Shown: positions 1 through 7,649 of the stretch, piece by piece
How positions within the stretch are numbered: the first letter of the stretch is position 1
Layout of the letters: every line of letters begins with the position of its first letter
From: Marinitenerispora sediminis
GTDB lineage: Bacteria > Actinomycetota > Actinomycetes > Streptosporangiales > Streptosporangiaceae
Direction of reading: 5' to 3'
DNA: 63,036 nt
Assembly (NCBI RefSeq): GCF_003336425.1
Contig: NZ_QEIO01000010.1
Span: forward strand, 1 to 63,036
Made by a program: the position numbers and the translations under genes
The notes under the pieces: generated by a model
Database searches by the model: none
The model's input: only the letters and a program-made list of their open reading frames with translations
What the model was told of the DNA's origin: nothing

Positions 1-1162
1 GCGGCGCGGCCGTGAGCAGCAGCAGGCTCACCGCGCCCCACAGGCCCAGCACCCACCACGGGCCGGTTCCGGCGAACCTGGCGGCCAGACCGAGCCCGAA
101 GCCGTAGCAGGCCAGCACGCAGAGCACGTTCTGCAGCACGTAGCCGGAGAGCGCGGTGCGGCCGAGCGCCGCGAAGGCGCCGCTGACCGGGCCGGGGCGG
201 CGGATCCGGTCGACCACGAAGCCGACCAGCCCCACGTAGCCGAGCGCGAGCACCGGCGCGGCCACGTAGCGGTCCACGAGGGCCAGGCTGTCGCCGGCCA
301 GGGTGGTCGCGAGGTTCAGCGGGAGCCCGAGGCCCAGCCCCCAGTACAGCATCCGCGCCCGGATCCGCCGCCCGGCGGCGTCGTCGCCGAACGCGCCCGC
401 CCGGAACAGCCGCACCCCGAGCAGGAAGAGGAACATCAGCAGCGGGAAGGAGATGACCGGCTCGATCCGCAGCACGAGGGCGTTCGACAGCCGGAACGCC
501 ACCTGGTCGAGGTAGCCGCCCTCGGCGTACAGCCGGACCACCTCGGCGTCTGCGGCGGCGGCCGCGCCGCCGGGCGCCTCGGAGCCCGCGGCCGGCTCGG
601 CGCCCATGGCCAGCGTCAGCAGCGCCATGATCGCGAGGTGCAGGCCGGCCAGCGTCCACATGACGGCGTTCTGGACGCGCTGCGAGCGGGTGAGCAGCCA
701 CGCCACCACGAGCGCGGTGACGGCGTAGCCCATGAGGACGTCCCAGGCGAAGACGAGGACGAAGTGGACCGCGCCTTCGGCCAGCAGGAAGAGCGCCCGC
801 CAGCGGTAGGGCCCCGGCCAGCGGGCGCCCCGCTTCGCGGCGGACCGGAACTGGATGGCCAGCCCCACGCCGAACAGCAGGGTGAGCAGGGCCAGGAACT
901 TGCCGTTGGCGAGGAACCGCAACGCCGTTTCGGCGGCCGCGGCCGGGCCCGGGTCCGCGAGCAGCGTCTGCGCCGTGCTGAACGAGCCGCTGTTGGTGAC
1001 GATGCTCGCCTCGCCGCCGGCGGCGGTGAACAGCCAGACATTGGTGCCGAGGGTGCCGATGATCGCCACACCCCGCAGGATGTCCAGGAGGGCCGACCGC
1101 TGTGCGGCGGCTGTCGCCGCGGTGTCCGCCCGGCGCGCGGGCGTGGCGGCGGTCGAATCCAT
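1..1162 (-). CDS. DUF418 family membrane protein (3' end cut by window edge)
   Basis: The frame opens at ATG 1162 (MDSTAATPARRADT...) and stays open to base 1, so about 387 codons are visible and the extreme C-terminus is missing. Many hydrophobic segments alternate with short charged loops. The opening 'RSALLDILRGVAIIGTL' and later 'FLANGKFLALLTLLFGVGLA' are typical of the DUF418/YeiB family of inner-membrane proteins, whose function and possible transported substrate are unknown. The visible end, with 'GPWWVLGLWGAVSLLLL', matches the last helices of the family, so only a few residues are probably lost. It stands alone; the next gene to the right also lies on the minus strand but is about 205 bp away. 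Confidence 0.8.
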   Translation of the reverse strand, partial: MDSTAATPARRADTAATAAAQRSALLDILRGVAIIGTLGTNVWLFTAAGGEASIVTNSGSFSTAQTLLADPGPAAAAETALRFLANGKFLALLTLLFGVGLAIQFRSAAKRGARWPGPYRWRALFLLAEGAVHFVLVFAWDVLMGYAVTALVVAWLLTRSQRVQNAVMWTLAGLHLAIMALLTLAMGAEPAAGSEAPGGAAAAADAEVVRLYAEGGYLDQVAFRLSNALVLRIEPVISFPLLMFLFLLGVRLFRAGAFGDDAAGRRIRARMLYWGLGLGLPLNLATTLAGDSLALVDRYVAAPVLALGYVGLVGFVVDRIRRPGPVSGAFAALGRTALSGYVLQNVLCVLACYGFGLGLAARFAGTGPWWVLGLWGAVSLLLLTAAP

Positions 1163-1367
1163 GGAAGGGGTCCTTCCCGGTGGAGGGGGTCGCGCGGCGG
1201 TCGCCGCGATGCGACCATCGTCGCCACCGGAAGGGGGCGGCCGCTTCCTCCGGGGGAGGGAGAACGGCTGCCGACTTCGATGTACGTGCGCGCCGTGTCC
1301 CGCCGGCGGGATACGGGGCGAAGGGGGCGGGCCGCCGCACGGCGGCCCGCCCCGCTCCGTCCGGCCC

Positions 1368-1832
1368 TCAGAGCCGGACGGTGGTGCTCCGTACGATCTC
1401 GAAGACGGGGTGGGCGTCGGCGATCTCCACGAACGACTCCACCGGGGCGCCGGGCTCGACCTCGAAGTGCGGCCCCACGACGGCCGCCCGCGGGTGGTCG
1501 AGGTAGTCGCGCAGCACCGGTGCCGCGCGCAGCGGTCCGACCTCGGTGACGCTCACCAGCTCGATCCAGCCGCCGCGGCGCAGCGTCGCGAAACCGTCCT
1601 TGCGGATGTTGCGCACCCAGCCGACCGGCCCGTAGGGAGCGACCAGGAAGCGCCCCTGGTCGTTCTCCACCAGGCTTACCGGCGTGGTCCGCAGGAACCC
1701 CGACTTGCTGCCCCGCGTCGTCAGCAGGTGGAGCTCGGCCGGGCCGATCCCGAACTTGACGAACCCGCCGATGACGGCGTTGGCGGTGCGCCGCAGCTTC
1801 GTCATTTCGAACCGCTTGGTCTGCTTGGCCAT
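1368..1832 (-). CDS. Ddn-like deazaflavin-dependent nitroreductase/oxidoreductase
   Basis: A 154-residue protein of the split beta-barrel flavin/F420-binding superfamily related to mycobacterial Ddn. The features used are the short N-terminal basic helix, the stretch 'LHLLTTRGSKSGFLRTTPV', and 'VAPYGPVGWVRNIRKDG', the usual substrate/cofactor-facing turn of this family. Length is normal (about 140-155 residues). Members typically use reduced F420 to reduce quinones or nitro compounds; the physiological substrate cannot be told from sequence. It is monocistronic, with 205 bp to the DUF418 gene and about 196 bp to the transporter on the other side. Confidence 0.85.
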   Translation of the reverse strand: MAKQTKRFEMTKLRRTANAVIGGFVKFGIGPAELHLLTTRGSKSGFLRTTPVSLVENDQGRFLVAPYGPVGWVRNIRKDGFATLRRGGWIELVSVTEVGPLRAAPVLRDYLDHPRAAVVGPHFEVEPGAPVESFVEIADAHPVFEIVRSTTVRL

Positions 1833-2028
1833 GCCTTCTCCCTATCACGCGTCCCCCTCCATTCTGGGGGCGCGCGCGGGGCGGCGGCGCCCGCGCGGCG
1901 TCAGCCGGCGCCGGCCACCGGTGCGGAGGACGGGAGCGAGCAGTCCGGGGCCGCGACGTCGCCGAGGTCGCAGGCCCGGTGCCGGACGGCCCGGTCGCGC
2001 GCCCGCACGCCGTCGCCGGCCGTGGCGG

Positions 2029-3618
2029 TCACCTCGGATCCCCGCCGCCGCGGGTGCCACCCGCCGCGACGGCCGGCTCGGGGACGGCGGAGGTGGGCCG
2101 CCGGGCCGGGGCCGCCATGGCCGGGTCGGCCTTGAGGTCCTTCCAGAAGGCGAGCACCAGTCCGCCGATGACGAGGACGAAGGGGGCGGAGGACACGATG
2201 ACGGTCTGCTGCAGCGCCTGGAGCCCGCCCGACAGCAGCAGGATGACGGCGACCGCGCCGGTCATCCCGCCCCAGAGCAGCAGGACCGGGGTGCGCGGGC
2301 GCTGGCTGCCCTCCGAGGTCAGCATGCCCAGGACGTAGGTGTTGGCGTCGGCGCCGGTGATGAAGAACAGCGCGGCCAGGAGGACCACCGCCGCCGAGGT
2401 CGCGGCTGGCAGCGGGAACTCCTGCAGCAGCGCGAAGAACGCGTTGTTGATGTCGGCCGCGGTGGCCTCGGCGACGCCGCCGCCGCGGTAGAGGTCGGTC
2501 TCGATGGCGGAACCGCCGAAGACCGTGAACCAGGCGAAGAACGCCGCGCTCGGCGCGCCGATCACGACGCCGACGAACTGCCGGATAGTGCGCCCTCGGG
2601 AGATGCGGGCCAGGAAGACACCGACGAAGGCCCCCCACGAGATCCACCACGCCATCATGAAGTAGGTCCAGCTCTGCATCCAGGCGAGGTCGCCGAACGC
2701 CGCGCCGCGCAGGCTCATCGTCAGGAAGTCGTTGAGGTAGCGGCCGACCGACTCGAAGAAGACGTTGACCAGGAACGCGGTGGAGCCGGCGAGCAGCACG
2801 AAGGCGAACAGCAGCCCGGCCAGCACCATGTTCCCCTCGCTCAGGTAGCGGATGCCGCGGTGCACGCCCGAGACCGCCGAGGCGGTGAAGAGCAGGGTGG
2901 TGACCACGATGATCACCACCTGCGTGGTGACGCCGCTCGGGGTGCCGAGCAGGCGGGCCAGCCCGTTGTCGATCTGCAGGGCGCCGAGCCCCAGCGAGGT
3001 GGTGGTGCCGAACAGCGTCGCGAAGACGGTGAACACGTCGATCGCGGTGCCGAGCGGGCCGTCGGCCCGGCGGCCGAGCAGCGGGCGGAAGATCGCGCTG
3101 ATCAGGCCGCGCCGGCCCCTGCGGTGCGTCGAGTAGCCGAAGGCCAGGCCGAACAGCGCGAACACCGCCCAGGCGTGCAGCCCCCAGTCGTAGAAGGAGT
3201 ACTGGAGCGCCACCACCGCGGCCTCCGGGCTGCCCGGTTCGGCGAGCTGGTGCGGCGGCGCCATGAAGTGGGAGACCGGTTCGGCGACACCGTAGGAGAT
3301 GAGGCCGATGCCCATCACGGCCCCCAGGATCATCGCGATCCAGGAGTGGGTGCGAAACTCGGGCCGGTCGTCGTCGGCGCCGAGGCGGATCGTGCCGAAC
3401 CTGCTGAGCGCGAGGAACAGCAGGAAGCCGAGCAGCAGGACGGGGACGGTGAGGTAGACCCAGCCGAACCGGCTGGTCAGCCAGCCGAGCGCGCCGCTCA
3501 TCACGGCCATCTGGTTCTCCGCGCCGAACACGCCCCACAGCACGAAGAGGGCGGAGACCCCCACCGAGATCCAGAACACCGGACCCAGCCGGGTCCGCGG
3601 TGTGGTCTCCGGTCGCAT
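2029..3618 (-). CDS. BCCT family betaine/choline/carnitine transporter
   Basis: A 529-residue protein with about twelve hydrophobic segments and the BCCT signatures 'MGIGLISYGVAEP', 'FATLFGTTTSLGLGALQI' and 'ARISRGRTIRQFVG', the last preceded by the aromatic-rich 'WTYFMMAWWISWGAFVG' helix that lines the substrate site in BetP-like carriers. BCCT proteins import quaternary ammonium osmolytes by sodium- or proton-coupled secondary transport. The family's long regulatory C-terminal tail is short here (about 30 polar residues), which argues against strong osmosensing. No betaine-metabolism genes adjoin it. Start chosen at ATG 3618 with a purine-rich stretch upstream. Confidence 0.93.
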   Translation of the reverse strand: MRPETTPRTRLGPVFWISVGVSALFVLWGVFGAENQMAVMSGALGWLTSRFGWVYLTVPVLLLGFLLFLALSRFGTIRLGADDDRPEFRTHSWIAMILGAVMGIGLISYGVAEPVSHFMAPPHQLAEPGSPEAAVVALQYSFYDWGLHAWAVFALFGLAFGYSTHRRGRRGLISAIFRPLLGRRADGPLGTAIDVFTVFATLFGTTTSLGLGALQIDNGLARLLGTPSGVTTQVVIIVVTTLLFTASAVSGVHRGIRYLSEGNMVLAGLLFAFVLLAGSTAFLVNVFFESVGRYLNDFLTMSLRGAAFGDLAWMQSWTYFMMAWWISWGAFVGVFLARISRGRTIRQFVGVVIGAPSAAFFAWFTVFGGSAIETDLYRGGGVAEATAADINNAFFALLQEFPLPAATSAAVVLLAALFFITGADANTYVLGMLTSEGSQRPRTPVLLLWGGMTGAVAVILLLSGGLQALQQTVIVSSAPFVLVIGGLVLAFWKDLKADPAMAAPARRPTSAVPEPAVAAGGTRGGGDPR

Positions 3619-4364
3619 GTGCGTCTCCCTTCCGCCGGCGGGTCCGCCGCGGGGTGGTGGAGTGGTGCGGGACGAGGCGAGATGCCGCGCGGGACGCGCG
3701 CCCAGCCCGCCGAGCTGCCAAAAGTACTACTTCCGCTGCGCCGGGCTGTCCGGCGAGGTCCACGGCGACGCGGTGCCGGCCGCCGCCGCGGCATCCTCGG
3801 CTACACTCCGCGCGGGCTCGTGGGGGTGGCGGGGACCGTCGCCGCCGTGGAACTCAGTCGCCGCTGGCCGCGAACCAGGCTGGTGCGGGCCCTGACCAGC
3901 GGCGACGCGTTCGCGGTCGATCTGTCCGAGCACACTACCCCGGTATCGCCGCTGGCGCTCGCCCCGCTCCCCGGGCCGGCGGATCCCCGCCCGGACCCGG
4001 GAGCGCGGGCGGGCGAAAAGCGTGTGGATCACCACCGGCGGGGAGCCGCTGGCCGGCCCGCTCGTCCCGCTCAGCCGGGCGGGCCGCGGCCGCCCGCCAC
4101 CGGGCGTCCGGAGAGGGCGGCCGCGACCAAGCTGCGACGCACGCCCCGGACACCCTCCTGGCAACGCGTTGCGGAGAACCGACGACCAGCCGCCGGGTGC
4201 GGCGGCGCATGGGCGGCCCGCCACGGCGCGCCGACTCCGAACCGCCGCGCCTGGCACCCACCAGACATCCACCAGACATCGCAACCACTCGACGGGCGCT
4301 CGCCTCCGGCGGGAGGAACGCGGGCGTCCGGTGGCTCCGCCGGCGCCACCGGGCCGCGCGCCGG
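3619..4364. other. 746-bp intergenic region with possible gene remnant
   Basis: No gene is called here. Plus-strand frame about 3790-4020 has strongly GC-ending codons and reads plausibly (GILGYTPRGLVGVAGTVAAV...), but no start with a ribosome site precedes it and the frame decays into Arg/Pro/Gly-rich sequence afterwards, so it may be a decayed gene piece. Two perfect tandem copies of CACCAGACATC lie at 4259-4280. The AT-richer stretch around 3720-3735 may carry the BCCT promoter on the minus strand. Confidence 0.35.
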
Positions 4365-5555
4365 TCAGCGGAACGCCGGCAGCCCCGTGACCGCCTGCCC
4401 GATGCTGAGCGCGTGCACCTCCTCGGTCCCCTCGTAGGTGGCCACCGTCTCCAGGTTCAGCATGTGGCGCAGCACCGGGTACTCCAGCGTGATGCCGTTG
4501 GCGCCGTGGATCGAGCGGGCGGCGGCGGCCACCCGCTGCGCGGCGGCGACGTTGGCGAGCTTGCCGAAGCTGACCTGGGTGTGGTGGCACTGCCCGGCGT
4601 CCTTGAGCCGGCCGATGCGCGCCGCGGTGAGGTTGGCGTGGTTCACGTCCACGACCATGTCGGCCAGTTTCCGCTGGGTCAGCTGGAACCCCGCGATGGG
4701 GCGGCCGAACTGCACCCGGGTGCCCGCGTAGTCCAGCGCCGCGAGGTAGCAGGCCCGCGCCGCTCCGGCGGCGCCCCAGACGATGCCGAACCGCGCCTCG
4801 TTCAGGCAGGACAGCGGCGCGCCGAGGCCCGCCGCGGCCGGCAGCCGGGCGTCCTCGGGCAGCCGGACGCCGTCCAGCACCAGCTCGGAGGTGATGGAGG
4901 CGCGCAGCGACAGCTTGCGGTGGATGGTGGTGGCGGTGAACCCGGGCGTGCTGGCCGGCACCAGGAAGCCCCGGATACCGTCGTCGGTGGCCGCCCACAC
5001 CACGGCGACGTCGGCGACGGACCCGTTGGTGATCCACATCTTGGTGCCGTCGAGGACCCAGTCGGATCCGGACCGGCGCGCGCGGGTCCGCATCGAGCCG
5101 GGGTCGCTGCCGGAGTCGGGTTCGGTCAGCCCGAAGCAGCCGATCGCCTCCCCGGCCGCCAGGCGCGGCAGCCAGGACGCCTTCTGCTCCTCGGAGCCGT
5201 ACTTGTGGATCGCGGCCATCGCCAGTGACCCCTGGACCGAAACGAAGCTGCGCAGCCCGGAGTCCACGGCCTCCAGCTCGCGGCACGCGACACCGTAGGC
5301 GGTGGCGCTGGTCCCCGCGCAGCCGTAGCCGGTCAGGTGCATCCCGAACACCCCGAGCCCGCCGAACGCCTTCGCGAGGGCCCGGGGGTCGGGGATGGTG
5401 CCGGCCTCGAACCAGTCGGCGACGTTGGGCAGCAGCTCACGCGCGGCGAAGTCGCGGACCGTGTCGCGGATGGCCTGCTCCTCGCCGGTGAGCGCGGCGT
5501 CGACCGCGAGGAAGTCGTCGGGGGCGGGGGCCGCGGGCCCGCGCTGCTCGGTCAT
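4365..5555 (-). CDS. gcdH: Acyl-CoA dehydrogenase, glutaryl-CoA dehydrogenase type
   Basis: A 396-residue acyl-CoA dehydrogenase with the three usual domains. 'GLTEPDSGSDPGSM' and 'KMWITNGSVADVAVVWA' form the FAD/substrate middle domain, and 'YEGTEEVHALSIGQAVTG' carries the catalytic glutamate near the C-terminus. 'LRSFVSVQGSLAM' resembles the Arg-Ser-x-x-Ser-Val-Gln segment that glutaryl-CoA dehydrogenases use to hold the distal carboxylate, which is why that subfamily is preferred over a short-chain enzyme. The reaction would be FAD-dependent oxidation and decarboxylation of glutaryl-CoA to crotonyl-CoA in lysine/tryptophan catabolism. The CoA-transferase 322 bp upstream on the same strand could supply glutaryl-CoA. 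Substrate identity is inferred. Confidence 0.8.
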   Translation of the reverse strand: MTEQRGPAAPAPDDFLAVDAALTGEEQAIRDTVRDFAARELLPNVADWFEAGTIPDPRALAKAFGGLGVFGMHLTGYGCAGTSATAYGVACRELEAVDSGLRSFVSVQGSLAMAAIHKYGSEEQKASWLPRLAAGEAIGCFGLTEPDSGSDPGSMRTRARRSGSDWVLDGTKMWITNGSVADVAVVWAATDDGIRGFLVPASTPGFTATTIHRKLSLRASITSELVLDGVRLPEDARLPAAAGLGAPLSCLNEARFGIVWGAAGAARACYLAALDYAGTRVQFGRPIAGFQLTQRKLADMVVDVNHANLTAARIGRLKDAGQCHHTQVSFGKLANVAAAQRVAAAARSIHGANGITLEYPVLRHMLNLETVATYEGTEEVHALSIGQAVTGLPAFR

Positions 5556-5877
5556 CGGATCTCCTTGGGTGGGTGCCCCGGCCGGAGCCGGGAAGGTACG
5601 TGTGAGCTGGATGTTCGCGGTGCCGGTCCACCGCGGTCCACCGGGCCCGGCCGGGACGCCCGCGATCCGCCGGACCGTCCTCGGGCGGGTGCTCCTCCTC
5701 CAGGGGGTGATACCACCTCCGTTCCCCGGGCCGGGCGGCGCGGAACCGGATGCGCGCTGTTCGGCGGCACCGGCCCGGCGCCCGGACCGCCGGGCCCCGG
5801 GCCGCCCGCGGCCATGGGGAGGGCCCGCTGCCCGGCGATCGCCCCTGGCACTGGATCGGCCGGTCGGCGGCCGGCCG
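5556..5877. other. 322-bp intergenic region
   Basis: Lies between the CoA-transferase stop and the acyl-CoA dehydrogenase start, both on the minus strand. A purine-rich ribosome-binding stretch (AAGGAGAT) precedes the dehydrogenase start. No convincing promoter, hairpin or small gene was seen. Confidence 0.4.
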
Positions 5878-7137
5878 TCAGCGGACCTCGTGCTGCCGGA
5901 CCGCGCCGCGCTCGACCAAGGCCGCGATCCGGCCCTCGGACAGTCCCAGTTCGGTCAGTACCGCGGCCGAGTGCTGTCCGAGCAGCGGCGGCGGCAGCGT
6001 GGTCGGCCGGGGTCCGTCGCCAGGCCGTTCGCCGGCATCGGGATCCGGCTCGGCCGGCACCCGGAAACCAGCGCGCACGAGGTCGAGGAGGCCGGCCGTG
6101 GGGTGGGGGAGCGCGAGCGTCGCGTCGTCCCCGGCGGCGTCCGCGGCCCGCAGCGCCTCCAGGACCCCGCGGACCCGACCCGCGGGCACGCCCGCCGCCG
6201 CCAGGCGGTCCAGCCACTCGGCGGCGCCGCGCTCGCGCAGCGTCCCGGTGAGCGCCGCCACCAGTTCGGCGCGGTGCGCCACCCGGCCGGGGTTGTCGGC
6301 GTAGCGGGGGTCGGCGGCGAGGTCGGGGCGCTCCAGCGCGGCGCACAGCCGCTGGTACAGGGCGTCGTTGCCGGCGGCGATGACGATGTCGGCGTCGGCG
6401 GTGGGGAACGCCTGGTAGGGCACGATGGAGGCGTGGGCGTTGCCGTAGCGTCCGGCCTCCGTCCCGGTGACGAGGGCCGACTGCGCCACGTTCACCAGCC
6501 CCGACAGCGCCGATCCGATGAGCGAGGCGGTGACGTGCTCGCCGCGGCCGGTCGCGCGGGCGCGCACCAGCGCGCCCAGGACCGCCACGGCGGCGTTCAG
6601 CCCGGTGAGCACGTCGGTGATGGCCACGCCGACCTTCACGGCCGCTCCCGCCGGCTCCCCGGTGACGGCCATGAGGCCGCTCTCCGCCTGCACGACGAGG
6701 TCGAAGCCCGGCCGGTCCGGCGGGCGGTGGTCCGGCCCGAAGCCGGTGACGGAGCAGTACACCACCGCGGGGTTGCGCTCCCGGACGGCGGCGTAGTCCA
6801 GCCCGAGCCGGGCGACCACCCCGGGACGGAAGTTCTGCACCACGATGTCGGAGCGCGCACACAGCTCGCGCACGGCGGCCAGGCCCTCCGGGTCCTTCAG
6901 GTCGACGGCCAGGCTGCGCTTCCCGCGGTTCACCGCCAGGAAGTACGCGGCCTCGCCGCCCGCCCACGGCGGCCCCCAGGCACGGGTGTCGTCGCCGCGG
7001 CCGGGGTCCTCCACCTTGACGACCTCGGCGCCCAGGTCGGCGAGCAGCATGGTGGCGTAGGGCCCGGCGAGCACCCGGGAGAGATCGGCGACCCGCACGC
7101 CCGCGAGCGGACCGCCGGCGCCGCCCGGCGCGCTCAC
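5878..7137 (-). CDS. CaiB/BaiF family (class III) CoA-transferase
   Basis: A 419-residue class III CoA-transferase. The N-terminal half has the Rossmann-like start 'PLAGVRVADLSRVLAGPYAT' and 'LADLGAEVVKVEDPGRGDDT', followed by 'NRGKRSLAVDLKDPEG'. The catalytic aspartate, which forms the mixed anhydride intermediate in this family, is expected in 'KVGVAITDVLTGLNA'. GTG start at 7137. The family moves CoA between acids without a ping-pong release step. The minus-strand neighbour, a glutaryl-CoA-dehydrogenase-like enzyme, makes a succinyl-CoA:glutarate or similar dicarboxylate CoA-transferase a reasonable guess, but the substrate is not encoded in any motif I can see. Confidence 0.85.
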   Translation of the reverse strand: MSAPGGAGGPLAGVRVADLSRVLAGPYATMLLADLGAEVVKVEDPGRGDDTRAWGPPWAGGEAAYFLAVNRGKRSLAVDLKDPEGLAAVRELCARSDIVVQNFRPGVVARLGLDYAAVRERNPAVVYCSVTGFGPDHRPPDRPGFDLVVQAESGLMAVTGEPAGAAVKVGVAITDVLTGLNAAVAVLGALVRARATGRGEHVTASLIGSALSGLVNVAQSALVTGTEAGRYGNAHASIVPYQAFPTADADIVIAAGNDALYQRLCAALERPDLAADPRYADNPGRVAHRAELVAALTGTLRERGAAEWLDRLAAAGVPAGRVRGVLEALRAADAAGDDATLALPHPTAGLLDLVRAGFRVPAEPDPDAGERPGDGPRPTTLPPPLLGQHSAAVLTELGLSEGRIAALVERGAVRQHEVR

Positions 7138-7421
7138 CGGACCGCCTTCGTCCGGTCCGGCGCACCGGCGCGCCCGGGGGAGCGGCCGGCCCGGCCGGCG
7201 AGGTGATGGAAGCGGTCGTGGCCGTGCACGCTGGACGTGCCTCCCTTCACGCGGCCCCGCGGTGCCCGGGCCGGCCGGTGGCGCCGGCGCCCGTGCCGAG
7301 GGCGAGCACGACCAGTATCCCCGACCGGACGCGCCGTGGCCGGGCGGGCGCCCGATCGCTGACCCAGCGGCACGGCCGCCGCGGAGAGACCCCGATCACG
7401 CGCCGGACGGGCCGCCCCGGC

Positions 7422-7452
7422 TTGCCGGGAACCGGACAACGTGCGCTATAGT
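7422..7452 (+). promoter_or_regulatory. Probable promoter of the riboswitch transcript
   Basis: A TTGCCG hexamer at 7422-7427 and TATAGT at 7447-7452 (19-nt spacer) sit just before the riboswitch, placing the transcription start at about 7458-7461, the first base of the aptamer. The spacer is longer than ideal, so the -35 assignment is tentative. Confidence 0.5.
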
Positions 7453-7460
7453 CACCCGCA

Positions 7461-7565
7461 GGTCATGAGCGCCAGCGTCAAGCCCCGGCTTGCTGGCCGG
7501 CAACCCTCCTTCCGCGGTGGGGTGCCCCGGGTGAGGACCAGGTCGAGACACGACCGAGCAAGCAA
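7461..7565 (+). promoter_or_regulatory. SAM-IV riboswitch
   Basis: The sequence follows the SAM-IV aptamer consensus nearly base for base. GGTC at 7461-7464 pairs with GACC at 7536-7539 (P1), and GCCAGC at 7471-7476 pairs with GCTGGC at 7492-7497. The conserved core holds GGCAACCCTCC and GTGGGGTGCC. The extra hairpin downstream of P1 that separates SAM-IV from SAM-I is present: GGTCG 7541-7545 with CGACC 7551-7555. It lies 85 nt upstream of the class V aminotransferase and should lower its expression when S-adenosylmethionine is plentiful. No intrinsic terminator follows, so control at translation is more likely. Confidence 0.93.
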
Positions 7566-7649
7566 CCGTGTCAGGCAAGCGCGGACCCCTCCCGTGCCAG
7601 CACCACCGCGTGCACCCCGGGGTCCCCGGACCCATGGAGGTGCCCTGTA

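Noticed and set aside
4071-4390. Several 90-120-codon frames on both strands between the BCCT and acyl-CoA dehydrogenase genes
   Set aside because: They conflict with one another, lack ribosome sites and have compositional-artefact residues; only the 3790-4020 segment keeps coding-like character.
1684-4437. Very long open frame on the plus strand across the Ddn-like and BCCT genes
   Set aside because: It is antisense to two well-supported genes; its Arg/Gly/Pro/Asp-rich translation is a composition artefact of GC-ending codons on the other strand.
5878-7137. Formyl-CoA:oxalate CoA-transferase assignment
   Set aside because: The residues seen are common to the whole class III family and no oxalyl-CoA decarboxylase gene is adjacent.
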